Shown here in pieces: positions 1 to 8,453 of a DNA stretch of 64,000 nt (its first letter is position 1; each line of letters begins with the position of its first letter). The position numbers and the translations under genes are program-made. The notes beneath the pieces are model-generated. The model saw only the letters and a program-made list of their open reading frames with translations. It was not told the DNA's origin and ran no database searches. The stretch is from Geoanaerobacter pelophilus (GTDB lineage Bacteria > Desulfobacterota > Desulfuromonadia > Geobacterales > DSM-12255). The stretch lies in the NCBI RefSeq assembly GCF_018476885.1, contig NZ_JAHCVJ010000001.1:372001-436000 (forward strand), in the 5' to 3' direction.

Positions 1-34
1 TGGGCGCCTTATCGGAAGAAACAATTTTTCTCAT
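1..34 (-). CDS. ridA: RidA-family protein, N-terminal fragment (runs off the window)
   Basis: The first 11 codons read leftwards as MRKIVSSDKAP. This matches the usual start of RidA/YjgF proteins, enamine/imine deaminases that clear reactive 2-aminoacrylate made by PLP enzymes. A GGAGTGAGG ribosome-binding sequence lies 6-14 bases before the ATG. The gene begins 22 bases after the rel stop codon, so the two are probably cotranscribed, an arrangement I know from Geobacter relatives. Only the start is present, so the family call rests on a short motif and on position. Confidence 0.6.
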   Translation of the reverse strand, partial: MRKIVSSDKAP

Positions 35-56
35 AGAATTACCTCACTCCACAACT

Positions 57-2201
57 TTACAGGCGTTCAACCTTGGTAACACCTTTGACCTGCATTATGT
101 TTTTGATGACCCTGTTCAGGTGATCCAGATCGGTAACCTCGATTTCGAAGTTGTTAATCCCTCGCTTGTCAACTGTACTCTGGATATTGGCGCTTGAAAT
201 ATTGGCCTCACAGTTGGTTATTGCCAGGGAAATATTTGCCAGAATCCCCTTTTCATCATGACAGGAAACTCTGATCTTTACCGGAAGTGCAGCCCGCCGG
301 TCACGATTCCAGGCAATATCTATCCGCCTTTCCGGGTCGCTTTCTCTGGCCAGAGGACAATCAGCGGTATGCACCGTTACCCCTCGACCGCGGGTGATGA
401 ACCCGACAATATCGTCCCCAGGAACCGGATTACAGCATTTACCGAACCGGACCAGTACATCATCAACCCCGTTGATCTGAATGGCGCTTGATGATTTTCT
501 GGTCAGTTTTTCAATGACCTTGCCAACCCGGCTTTCCTTACGCTCCTGTTGCTGCTCAAGCTTTTCCGCAGGGATGATTTTGCCGATCAACTGGTGGCTG
601 GAAAGCTTGCCGTAACCGACAGCCGCCATCAGGTCGTCCTCGGCAACCAGACCGAAATCTACCGCCAGTTTCTTGATCTCTCCGGTCTTCAGCAGTTTTG
701 AGAAGTTCAGTGAGTAGCGGCGAAACTCCTTGTCGCAGATTTCCCGGCCAAGGGTTATGCTCCGCTTGCGCTCTTCGGTCTTGATCCAGGCGCGGATCTT
801 GTTCCGCGCGCGCGAGCTGCGGACGACCTTAAGCCAGTCCTTGCTGGGTGTGTGATGAGGCGATGTGACAACCTCGACAATATCGCCGGTCTTCAGTTCA
901 TGCTTGAGTGGGACCAGTTTGCCGTTGACCTTGGCACCGACGCAACGATGTCCAACATCGGTATGCACGCTATAGGCGAAATCTATCGGGGTCGAACCCT
1001 TGGGGAAACTCTTGACATCGCCTTTCGGGGTAAAGACATAAACCTCTTCCGGAAAGAGCTCAACCTTGACGGTATCCATAAACTCCCGTGAATCCTGGAG
1101 TTCCTGCTGCCATTCAAGCAGCTGCCGGAGCCAGGCAAAGCGCCGGACCTCTTTCTCATCGTACCCTTTCCCCTCTTTGTACTTCCAATGAGCGGCAATG
1201 CCGGCTTCGGCAACCCGGTGCATCTCAGTGGTACGGATCTGCACCTCCATTCGCTCCCCAAAAGGCCCGATGACCGTCGTATGTAGCGACTGGTACATGT
1301 TCCCCTTGGGCATGGCGATATAGTCCTTGAACCGACCGGGAACCGGTTTCCAGGTCGAGTGGATTATCCCCAGCACCTCATAGCATTCGCGAATGTCCTC
1401 CACCAGGACCCGCATTGCGATAAGATCATAGATTTCGTCGATATCGACACTGCGGTGCTCCATTTTCCGGTAGATCGAGTAGAGATGCTTACTCCGACCG
1501 GACACCTCGCCTTTGATCCCGTGTTCAGCCAATCGTGCTGAAATGACAGACCGGGCCTTCTCAACGTCCGACTCCCGCTCCTGCTTCTTCTTGGTCACCT
1601 TTGAAGCAAGATCGTAATAGACCTGGGTATTGAGATAGCGGAACGACAGATCCTCCAGCTCGCTCTTGATCCAGGAAATCCCCAGCCGGTTAGCTATGGG
1701 AGCGTAAATATCAAGCGTTTCCTTGGCAATGGAGCGCTGCTTGGTTTCAGGCTGATGCTGCAGAGTCCGCATGTTATGCAGACGGTCGGCCAGCTTTACC
1801 AGAATCACCCGGATATCGATGGCCATTGCCAGCAGCATCTTCCGAAAATTCTCTGCCTGGCTCTCTTCCTTTGTCTTGAAATGAATCTTGCCAATCTTGG
1901 TCACACCATCAACAAGGTTTGCCACCTCTTCGCCAAACATCTCTTTCAACTGCTCAAGAGTGGTCAAGGTGTCCTCAACGGTATCGTGGAGAAGCCCGGT
2001 AACCACAGTCGCCACATCGAGTTTGAGATCGGCAAGGATAGCCGCTACTTCCATGGGGTGAATAAGATAAGGCTCACCGGAAAGCCTGGTCTGTCCTTGG
2101 TGTACCTTTGCGCAATAGACATATGCCTTGCGAATAATATCCAGCTCTGCCGCCGGGTTATAGGCAAGGACTTTGTCCAATATGTCGTTAAGTCTGATCA
2201 T
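57..2201 (-). CDS. rel: Bifunctional (p)ppGpp synthetase/hydrolase, RelA/SpoT family
   Basis: This 714-residue protein makes and degrades the alarmone (p)ppGpp in the cytoplasm and drives the stringent response. The N-terminal HD hydrolase domain keeps its metal motif (HDTVED, near residue 72), so hydrolysis should be active. The synthetase domain has RFKDYIA and YQSLHTTV; the RFKD form is typical of bifunctional Rel/SpoT enzymes rather than RelA-only synthetases. A TGS domain follows (VYVFTPKGD, about residue 390), then a zinc-finger/helical part and a C-terminal ACT domain. Full length for the family. The ATG has no clear Shine-Dalgarno sequence, and the imperfect palindrome at 2214-2325 abuts the start region. 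It lies downstream of rpoZ but beyond a strong terminator, so it likely has its own promoter. Confidence 0.95.
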   Translation of the reverse strand: MIRLNDILDKVLAYNPAAELDIIRKAYVYCAKVHQGQTRLSGEPYLIHPMEVAAILADLKLDVATVVTGLLHDTVEDTLTTLEQLKEMFGEEVANLVDGVTKIGKIHFKTKEESQAENFRKMLLAMAIDIRVILVKLADRLHNMRTLQHQPETKQRSIAKETLDIYAPIANRLGISWIKSELEDLSFRYLNTQVYYDLASKVTKKKQERESDVEKARSVISARLAEHGIKGEVSGRSKHLYSIYRKMEHRSVDIDEIYDLIAMRVLVEDIRECYEVLGIIHSTWKPVPGRFKDYIAMPKGNMYQSLHTTVIGPFGERMEVQIRTTEMHRVAEAGIAAHWKYKEGKGYDEKEVRRFAWLRQLLEWQQELQDSREFMDTVKVELFPEEVYVFTPKGDVKSFPKGSTPIDFAYSVHTDVGHRCVGAKVNGKLVPLKHELKTGDIVEVVTSPHHTPSKDWLKVVRSSRARNKIRAWIKTEERKRSITLGREICDKEFRRYSLNFSKLLKTGEIKKLAVDFGLVAEDDLMAAVGYGKLSSHQLIGKIIPAEKLEQQQERKESRVGKVIEKLTRKSSSAIQINGVDDVLVRFGKCCNPVPGDDIVGFITRGRGVTVHTADCPLARESDPERRIDIAWNRDRRAALPVKIRVSCHDEKGILANISLAITNCEANISSANIQSTVDKRGINNFEIEVTDLDHLNRVIKNIMQVKGVTKVERL

Positions 2202-2213
2202 AAATGCCGCGGC

Positions 2214-2325
2214 TTCGCCAAAAGTCCATCTGCTGCGTTACGCTCAATCTTCGTCACTGCGACGTAGCCTACGGCTACGACTCATTCCTCAGCTTTCGCA
2301 AGCCTTGCAGCTGGAGCTTTTTGCT
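2214..2325. repeat. Large imperfect inverted repeat between rpoZ and rel
   Basis: The two halves of this stretch are roughly reverse complementary around the centre GTAGCCTACGGCTAC. The outer arms pair as AAAAGTCCATCTGC with GCAGCTGGAGCTTTTT. I recognise the general form from intergenic palindromic repeats scattered in Geobacter-type genomes, but I cannot check copy number here. It could fold into a long hairpin in the 5' leader of rel and occupies the place where a ribosome-binding site would be expected. Confidence 0.5.
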
Positions 2326-2355
2326 GTGCCTTATGTTTCTGAAATTTGTTTTTAG

Positions 2356-2394
2356 ATACAAAAAGAGGGCGGCACCTTTCGGTATCCGCCCTCG
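2356..2394 (-). terminator. Rho-independent terminator after rpoZ
   Basis: On the minus strand, GAGGGCGG pairs with CCGCCCTC around a short loop and is followed by a CTTTTTG tract. It lies 13 bases past the rpoZ stop, so it ends the galE-yicC-gmk-rpoZ transcript and separates it from rel. Confidence 0.85.
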
Positions 2395-2406
2395 CATAAA
2401 CCGGGA

Positions 2407-2616
2407 CTAACGGCTGCGGCGGGTTTGCAACTCGTAACTCACTCTTCCAGAAGCAATCTCGCGCAATGACAGAACCACGTTCTTGTTGCCGCTCTTGTTC
2501 TCTATCAGAGGCCGTGCCCCTTTGTAAAGCTGCTTTACGCGCTTTGCAGCCAGCATAACCAGAAGAAACCTGTTGTCTACCCTCTCCAAACAATCTTCAA
2601 CTGTAACTCTTGCCAT
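2407..2616 (-). CDS. rpoZ: DNA-directed RNA polymerase omega subunit
   Basis: This 69-residue protein is the small omega subunit that helps fold and assemble the beta' subunit of RNA polymerase; in proteobacteria it also forms part of one ppGpp-binding site. Visible family features are the start MARVTVEDC, the core [16 protein letters not shown] and the later segment [13 protein letters not shown]. The ATG is preceded by AAAGGAGA at good spacing. It sits between gmk and rel, the standard gmk-rpoZ-spoT order, and is followed by a clear terminator. Confidence 0.93.
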   Translation of the reverse strand: MARVTVEDCLERVDNRFLLVMLAAKRVKQLYKGARPLIENKSGNKNVVLSLREIASGRVSYELQTRRSR

Positions 2617-2639
2617 ATGAATCTCCTTTCAGATAAACC

Positions 2640-3248
2640 TTATATATCAAATTTCTCGCTGATCGACTCTAAGACCCTCAAGGTTCTGCTTCTTTCTGCA
2701 AGAATAACCGATTTCAGCTCTGTGAGCGCCTGGCTAAAGTCATCGTTGACGATAATGTAATCGTACCAGCGCGATTCCTTTATTTCTGCAGCAGCATTCA
2801 GTATCCGCCGCTCAATTACCGCCTCAGAATCTGAATTGCGCCGGTCAAGCCGTCTTCGCAGTTCATGAAAACTGGGAGGTAAGATGAAGATAAAAACCCC
2901 GCCGGAATATTTCTGCTTCAGGAGATGAGCCCCCTGGCAATCAATATCCAGGATCACATCGATATTGCTCTTCCGGTACTCGTCAAGGGTACTGATGGCT
3001 GTGCCGTAAAGATTCCCGTGAACCTCAGCCCACTCTGCAAACTCACCAGAGTCAACCATGCGGCGGAACTCTTCACTGCTTACAAAAAAATAATCCCGGC
3101 CATGTACCTCGCCGGGACGGGCCTGCCGTGTAGTGTAGCTGACAGAATGCCGCAGCCCCGGGAAAATGTCAATTACTTCCTTGCAAAGTGAGGTCTTCCC
3201 GGCGCCTGACGGTGCAGAGATTATAAACAGGATGCCTTCGCGTTTCAT
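2640..3248 (-). CDS. gmk: Guanylate kinase
   Basis: This 202-residue cytosolic enzyme phosphorylates GMP to GDP with ATP. The P-loop is at the N-terminus (SAPSGAGKTSL, residues about 11-21). It is followed by the GMP-binding region with SYTTRQARPGEVHGRDYFF and the conserved DIDCQGA segment. Length is normal. It begins 15 bases after yicC and ends 23 bases before rpoZ, so the three are one transcript. The pairing with rpoZ and rel is common and links GTP supply to ppGpp metabolism. Confidence 0.95.
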   Translation of the reverse strand: MKREGILFIISAPSGAGKTSLCKEVIDIFPGLRHSVSYTTRQARPGEVHGRDYFFVSSEEFRRMVDSGEFAEWAEVHGNLYGTAISTLDEYRKSNIDVILDIDCQGAHLLKQKYSGGVFIFILPPSFHELRRRLDRRNSDSEAVIERRILNAAAEIKESRWYDYIIVNDDFSQALTELKSVILAERSRTLRVLESISEKFDI

Positions 3249-3263
3249 GATAACCCCAGAGTT

Positions 3264-4142
3264 TTACTCGATATTCTGCACCTGCTCACGGATCTTTTCC
3301 AGCTCAGACTTTAACGCCACCACCTGTGCCGCAATACCAGCATCATTGGCCTTTGAACCAACTGTATTAACCTCACGATTCAGCTCCTGAAGCAGGAAAT
3401 CAAGCTTCCGGCCGACTGGTTCAGCGGAATCGAAAGCAGACCGGAACTGGGCAAGATGACTCTTGAATCTTACCAGCTCTTCGGTTATGTCGCAACGATC
3501 AGCCATCAAGGCAATCTCCTGGGCAATGCGGGCATCGTCCAGAGGCTGGCCTGCCAGAAGCTGGGCCACCCGCTCCTTTAAGCGTGCAGCATTCTCGGTA
3601 ACGACGGCAGGAGCCCGTTCTGCCACCGCTGCCATAAACGACTCCAAAGCTGATACCCTTTGCGTTATATCTTCAAGCAGTGCAGCGCCCTCTTTCTCCC
3701 TCATCAGATCAAAGGAATCAACTGCCCCCTTTACAACCGCAAACAGATCACCGGCCAGCTCATCGATCTGCAGGTTATCGTCAGCTCCTGCCAGCACATC
3801 CTTCTGTGCCGCAATTAAAGCAAGGGTAATTGGATCTCCTAACCCAAGAGCCTCTTGCAGCGAAACAAATGACTTGTGATAAGCCTTGGCAAGGGGGATG
3901 TTAAGAAGCGGTTGGGCGCCGACTGACCCCGTCATCTCATGCTTTACAAATACCTCTATCTTCCCCCTCTTGATACGGGATAATACCTGGCGGCGAACTT
4001 CGTGTTCCATTGCCAGAAAATGTCGAGGCATTTTGACGGAAATTTCACCGTAGCGATGATTAACCGAGCGGATCTCTACGATAATGCGTCCAGCCGATGT
4101 CTCCCGTTCGGCCTTGCCATAGCCTGTCATGCTTTTAATCAT
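3264..4142 (-). CDS. yicC: YicC-family endoribonuclease
   Basis: A YicC/YloC family protein of 292 residues. Family members are stress-linked endoribonucleases acting on small RNAs or mRNA. The start I chose gives the diagnostic MIKSMTGYGKAE; a longer in-frame start lies ten codons upstream but inside galE. The C-terminal half contains the family segment GRKLDFLLQELNREVNT followed by KSELEKIREQVQN. The ATG overlaps the galE stop as ATGA, so translation is probably coupled to galE. The product belongs to the galE-yicC-gmk-rpoZ transcript. Confidence 0.9.
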   Translation of the reverse strand: MIKSMTGYGKAERETSAGRIIVEIRSVNHRYGEISVKMPRHFLAMEHEVRRQVLSRIKRGKIEVFVKHEMTGSVGAQPLLNIPLAKAYHKSFVSLQEALGLGDPITLALIAAQKDVLAGADDNLQIDELAGDLFAVVKGAVDSFDLMREKEGAALLEDITQRVSALESFMAAVAERAPAVVTENAARLKERVAQLLAGQPLDDARIAQEIALMADRCDITEELVRFKSHLAQFRSAFDSAEPVGRKLDFLLQELNREVNTVGSKANDAGIAAQVVALKSELEKIREQVQNIE

Positions 4143-5128
4143 GAGTTTCTCCTCGCCAGCTTGCTCTCCCACCGCCAGGCATCAGCAACAATAGTCTCCA
4201 GGTCCGCGTGTTTCGGCGACCAGCCAAGCACTGCCCTGATATTGTCCGCCTTTGCCACAAGCTCTGCAGGGTCGCCGGGGCGGCGTTCTGACTCGACAAC
4301 AGTGAAGTCCACGCCACTCACCTTCTTGACCATCGCTACTACTTCTCGCACAGACGATCCACAGCCATAGCCCACATTAATACGAGTCGACTCGCCTCCT
4401 TTTTCCAGGTAGTCAAGTGCATAAAGATGGGCTGAGGCAAGATCCTCGATATGGATGTAATCCCTGATACCGGTCCCGTCGTGAGTCTGGTAATCAGTGC
4501 CATAGATGCAGACTTTGTCTCTCATCCCCAGGGCTGCCTGGCAGCTGACCTTGATCAGATGGGTTGCCTCAGGGGTCCGCTGCCCCATTCTTGCCTGCGG
4601 GTCAGCCCCGGCAACATTAAAATAGCGCAGAGCCACATACTTCATAGGATGCGCAGCAGCGGTATCACGGAGCATCCATTCACTCATAAGTTTTGAGGTA
4701 CCATATGGATTAATTGGTTCCGTCGGGCTCTCTTCAGAGGCAATACCATTGGCCGGCATCCCGTAAACCGCGGCAGTACTTGAGAAAACAAACCGTTCAA
4801 CCTTGTGCTTTACGCAGGCCTGAAGCAGATTCAGGGTATTTCTGGTGTTGTTTGCGTAATATTTCAAGGGATCGGTCACCGACTCCGGCGCAACAATTGC
4901 TGCAGCAAAATGGAGCACGGTACGGAAACCGAATTCGGCCAACAGCGCGTCGAGTGATGCCGTGTCCGCAAGATCTCCCTGCACCAACGTCTCTCCATTA
5001 ATAAGTGCGTCAGCAAAACCGGTCGAGAGATTGTCATACACCACAACCTTGTAGCCAGCCTCTGCAAGCTGACGTACCACATGGCTGCCAATATAGCCGC
5101 AACCGCCTGTTACCAGAACATTTTTCAT
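4139..5128 (-). CDS. galE: UDP-glucose 4-epimerase
   Basis: A 329-residue short-chain dehydrogenase/reductase that interconverts UDP-glucose and UDP-galactose (or the N-acetyl forms) with bound NAD. The NAD motif is at the start (VTGGCGYIGSHV). The catalytic residues lie in SSTAAVYG and the YGTSK pair (Tyr and Lys), followed by LRYFNVAGA. The chosen ATG has GGAAGGAAC just upstream; a longer GTG-type start 7 codons earlier has nothing to support it. It is the first housekeeping gene beyond the polysaccharide locus and likely supplies galactose-type donors for it. Its stop overlaps the yicC start. Confidence 0.93.
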   Translation of the reverse strand: MKNVLVTGGCGYIGSHVVRQLAEAGYKVVVYDNLSTGFADALINGETLVQGDLADTASLDALLAEFGFRTVLHFAAAIVAPESVTDPLKYYANNTRNTLNLLQACVKHKVERFVFSSTAAVYGMPANGIASEESPTEPINPYGTSKLMSEWMLRDTAAAHPMKYVALRYFNVAGADPQARMGQRTPEATHLIKVSCQAALGMRDKVCIYGTDYQTHDGTGIRDYIHIEDLASAHLYALDYLEKGGESTRINVGYGCGSSVREVVAMVKKVSGVDFTVVESERRPGDPAELVAKADNIRAVLGWSPKHADLETIVADAWRWESKLARRNS

Positions 5129-5297
5129 ATCAGTTCCTTCCGTAACCACTTGAAGGGAGGTCGGTTGTCAAAAGCGTACACCAACTAACTCAAGCAGTCT
5201 CTTCTTTTAATGAATTCAAATATAGACGTGCCGAATCGCAACTATAACTCAGCCTGAAATTGCTGCCAGCCACAAGATAACTAGCTGTCATTATGGT

Positions 5298-6272
5298 TTA
5301 TACTGAAACTCTTTCACCGTTACTGTTTGATCGAAAAGGGGGGTCAAGACAATACGCGGTTTTAAATAAAAAGTTTAGAATCGTCTTGACAGTTTTCGCG
5401 ACGCGAAGACTATAGGCCATATCAACAAGCAGTTGTCGCATCCAGACAAGCCTTACAAGATATTTAGGATAGAATTCATTACAAATCTTGAATCTATCGG
5501 CATAAAACCGATCGTCAAATAAACGCGCACTGGAACCATTAAGGTCATCGAAATCCGCAACGAGTATTGGCAAATATGAAAACCTAAATTTCCCCTCAGC
5601 AAAGCTTTGAATCACTAAATAAGCATCAGCAGCGAGTTCATAATATTCATTGTATTTATATTCATTAAAGAAATTTTTAGAGAAAAACATTGCATGATGA
5701 GCAAACTTATTATTGAGAATGCTGTATTTCGAGATTTTTCCGTGTCCTCTCCACTTAAGTCTGTACTGATAATAAAGATCTCCATAATATACTGTTGATG
5801 TGCACTTCAGGTTTTTAGCAATTAAATGTAGCGAATTGTAAAGCCTGTCGTCTGAGCCCTGAATATTAATCCAGTCTCCTGTCGAAAGAGTTATTCCCTT
5901 GTTTAGAGCTGCATATATGCCACTGTCGGGCTCACTAACCCAATAATCTATCTGATTATTATATTGCTCCAATATCTCTACGGTACCGTCTGTCGAACCG
6001 CCATCAACAACGATAAATTCTACATTGTCGTATGACTGATTAAGAACACTTTCAATCAGCCTCTTCACACACCAAGACCTGTTTAATACCGCCATTACAA
6101 TGCTAATCAGTGGTTTATCTGGAACTCCTCCAATCTTTGAAAATCCTTTTATTCTCAATCCACCTTCTAAAAGAGGTCTGGTCTTCAAACAATTTGTAGA
6201 TGTAGGAAAAGTTCGAACAATTCTTCTAGTTGTCGAATAGCGCTTGTCCAAGCAAATAACTTCACGGTTCAT
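5298..6272 (-). CDS. Glycosyltransferase family 2
   Basis: A 324-residue GT-A fold glycosyltransferase that would add one sugar of the repeat unit at the cytoplasmic face of the membrane. The catalytic domain begins near residue 53 (KPLISIVMAVLNRS), then VEFIVVDGGSTDGT, SEPDSGIYAALNKG and the metal-binding segment IQGSDD. The roughly 50-residue N-terminal lead containing RPLLEGGLRIKG is a familiar extension in this subfamily. I moved the start to the ATG one base after the upstream stop, because the longer frame overlaps that gene. Donor and acceptor cannot be told from sequence. It is the last gene of the polysaccharide locus before galE. Confidence 0.85.
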   Translation of the reverse strand: MNREVICLDKRYSTTRRIVRTFPTSTNCLKTRPLLEGGLRIKGFSKIGGVPDKPLISIVMAVLNRSWCVKRLIESVLNQSYDNVEFIVVDGGSTDGTVEILEQYNNQIDYWVSEPDSGIYAALNKGITLSTGDWINIQGSDDRLYNSLHLIAKNLKCTSTVYYGDLYYQYRLKWRGHGKISKYSILNNKFAHHAMFFSKNFFNEYKYNEYYELAADAYLVIQSFAEGKFRFSYLPILVADFDDLNGSSARLFDDRFYADRFKICNEFYPKYLVRLVWMRQLLVDMAYSLRVAKTVKTILNFLFKTAYCLDPPFRSNSNGERVSV

Positions 6273-6273
6273 T

Positions 6274-7875
6274 TCAATACCTATAACTAAGTCCCAAATT
6301 GACAATCTGGTTTGTCTGCTTTGCTCCCGGTAATAAATTATAATTATTTACATGTTCCCAACCGTACATTATCTCTGCGTTCCAAAAACCGTAAACCGGC
6401 AGACGCCACCGTCCTCGAAGGGCATTGACCTGCTCCTCATTCTGCCCAGTAGTCTTTCCAGTAACTCCACGCTGGGTATAAGAATACTCAAATGCCAGAT
6501 TATTACGCGCTGAAAACCAGTGGCTATAACTGAAGAAAAAATCCTGTGCACCGCCTCCTTGGAAATGTCCGGGCGTAATGTTATGGTATGTATAACCACG
6601 AGGGAACTTGGCATCTGTATACAGCATAGGGTTGCCCCAAAAATATTCGAAGCGAAGATCATCATGGCAGTACGTTGATAAGCAAGGAGCATATATCCCA
6701 GCAACATAGCTCTCCACGAACGGCCAAAACAAGGCTGAGTCTTCGCCAACATATTCCCCATAGACCTCGGTGTTGTAAAACCACGGAATGCGGAAGCGAA
6801 GATCAATTCCAGCTATAGAATTGTTGTGATTTGTGTCCCCACCTCCAAATATTTCATCTTTAATACTAGTCTTACCACTAAAACCCGGCCCTCCCTGCTG
6901 ACGCACAAAGTTGATTCCCCATTCAAACCAGTAGTATGGCTTCACTGATAGCTTAGCACCAATGAAGTATGGGCGACGTTGATTGGCTGTCCCAGTATCA
7001 GTATCATCAAAACGGGATAATACTATGGAGTACTTTAAATCCCCTATCCAATTTTTGATCCATGCAACATTTAGTGGTTCAGGACTGGATATTTTAAGTT
7101 GATCAAAATTTTGGGCATTACTAGATAAGGTCAATGCTCCTCGATGACCAGGTCCGAACCAGTTCTCATCACGACCAACCTCCAACTCACCTCCACCGCC
7201 GCCAAGCTTTAAATAGCTCCGGTTCATTCTAACTAAAGTATCACCACCGGATGACAAAATCATTGGTTCAATCAACGCAGTTATTTTATCACTAATATAG
7301 CCTTCTAAGGTCCAACGTAACTCAACATTGTTGCCGTGTTTATAAAAAACACCATTATTGTTTTCAGCTAGTGGAGTACCTTCGGTGCCGCTTTGTTGTC
7401 CGACATATCCGGGCTCAGGTCTCAAATCTCCACCGATAAAACCGAATGCAGACTGATGGCCACTGATAAAAACTGGCCGACTGTAATCACGTGCTATCCC
7501 ATCAAGGTAAACATAGTTCAACCGCATGGAAGATATCAGGTTGTAATCTATCAACTCGGGCTTATCTAACGTTGCAGATCTGAGGAAAACCTCACGAGGT
7601 AAAAGCTCTCGGATTCGAGCCACCAAGTCATGTGCAAGTTCAGGGAAAGACGTATTGTGAGCTTCAATATTCTTTTCCGCTTCTAACACCAACCGAACAC
7701 TCTCAGCCTTGGAATAAGGCCTGATTCCTTTGATATCGGTAGTAATCAGACCCATTCCAGCCAATTTTTCTAAATAGATATATACTGGACTCGACAAGGG
7801 GATATTTGCAGAGGAGAGTGCATATGCTTTTGAGTGCCACAAAAATACTACAAGCATGGCAACAAAGAATAACAT
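6274..7875 (-). CDS. Wzi-like outer-membrane capsule assembly protein
   Basis: About 533 residues with an N-terminal signal peptide (MLFFVAMLVVFLW, cleavage near SKAYA). A short helical domain follows (SPVYIYLEKLAGMGLI, PYSKAE), then a long run of alternating aromatic/polar strands typical of an outer-membrane beta barrel, ending LGLSYRY. This matches the capsule assembly Wzi family, which anchors surface polysaccharide to the outer membrane. An earlier ATG at 7926 adds 17 residues, but AGGGG five bases before 7875 favours the later start. The gene lies 8 bases after the acetyltransferase frame end and continues into the last glycosyltransferase. No Wza or Wzc is visible nearby. Confidence 0.8.
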   Translation of the reverse strand: MLFFVAMLVVFLWHSKAYALSSANIPLSSPVYIYLEKLAGMGLITTDIKGIRPYSKAESVRLVLEAEKNIEAHNTSFPELAHDLVARIRELLPREVFLRSATLDKPELIDYNLISSMRLNYVYLDGIARDYSRPVFISGHQSAFGFIGGDLRPEPGYVGQQSGTEGTPLAENNNGVFYKHGNNVELRWTLEGYISDKITALIEPMILSSGGDTLVRMNRSYLKLGGGGGELEVGRDENWFGPGHRGALTLSSNAQNFDQLKISSPEPLNVAWIKNWIGDLKYSIVLSRFDDTDTGTANQRRPYFIGAKLSVKPYYWFEWGINFVRQQGGPGFSGKTSIKDEIFGGGDTNHNNSIAGIDLRFRIPWFYNTEVYGEYVGEDSALFWPFVESYVAGIYAPCLSTYCHDDLRFEYFWGNPMLYTDAKFPRGYTYHNITPGHFQGGGAQDFFFSYSHWFSARNNLAFEYSYTQRGVTGKTTGQNEEQVNALRGRWRLPVYGFWNAEIMYGWEHVNNYNLLPGAKQTNQIVNLGLSYRY

Positions 7876-7934
7876 GCAGCCCCTAAAGATGGCTTGCACT
7901 GTTATAGATAAATATATAAACAGCATTCCAGTAA

Positions 7935-8429
7935 TTATATTTCTCGTATAAAAGTCGCAGGCACTCCGGCAACAATCGTATTGGGAGGGACGTCCTTTGT
8001 CACGACAGCCCCAGCACCTACAATCGCATTTTCCCCTATAGTGACTCCTGCGAGAATCGTTACAGATGAGCCTACAGAAGCGCCTTTTTTGATGAATGTC
8101 GGCACAACTTGCCAGTCAGCTTCTGTCTGCAAGCTACCATCATCATTGGCGGAGCGCGGATAGAGGTCGTTTATGAAGGTTACATTATGACCAATAAAAA
8201 CTTCATCTTCAATAGTAACGCCTTCACAAATAAACGTATGTGAGGAGATTTTACAGTTTTTCCCAATCTTAGCGCCTTTCTGTATTTCCACAAATGCACC
8301 GACCTTCGTATCATCATCTATTACACACCCATACATATTTACGAAGGAGAAAATTTTCACTCCTTTCCCAAGTTTTACATCAGGTGATATGCGGATAAAG
8401 TTTTCTTTCAAATATGTACCATCAAACAT
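7935..8429 (-). CDS. Left-handed beta-helix sugar N-acetyltransferase (WbpD/FdtC type)
   Basis: A 164-residue protein made of hexapeptide repeats (for example GKGVKIFSFVNMYG, GVTIGENAIVGAGAVVTKDVP) that form a trimeric left-handed beta helix. Such enzymes acetylate the amino group of UDP/dTDP-3-amino sugars using acetyl-CoA. The conserved HNVTFINDLYPR segment is the family's active-site loop. With the adjacent Gfo/Idh/MocA oxidoreductase and the DegT aminotransferase it makes the standard three-step route to a 3-acetamido sugar nucleotide. Whether the sugar is a uronic acid (WbpB-E-D route) or a deoxyhexose (Fdt route) cannot be decided. Confidence 0.85.
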   Translation of the reverse strand: MFDGTYLKENFIRISPDVKLGKGVKIFSFVNMYGCVIDDDTKVGAFVEIQKGAKIGKNCKISSHTFICEGVTIEDEVFIGHNVTFINDLYPRSANDDGSLQTEADWQVVPTFIKKGASVGSSVTILAGVTIGENAIVGAGAVVTKDVPPNTIVAGVPATFIREI

Positions 8430-8453
8430 ATTGCCTCCATTAATTATTTATTT

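Noticed and set aside
5129-5297. JUMPstart/ops element or clear promoter for the glycan locus or galE
   Set aside because: I looked in this and the other glycan-locus spacers (30254-30413, 33597-33670) and saw no match to the JUMPstart/ops core, nor a convincing -35/-10 pair.
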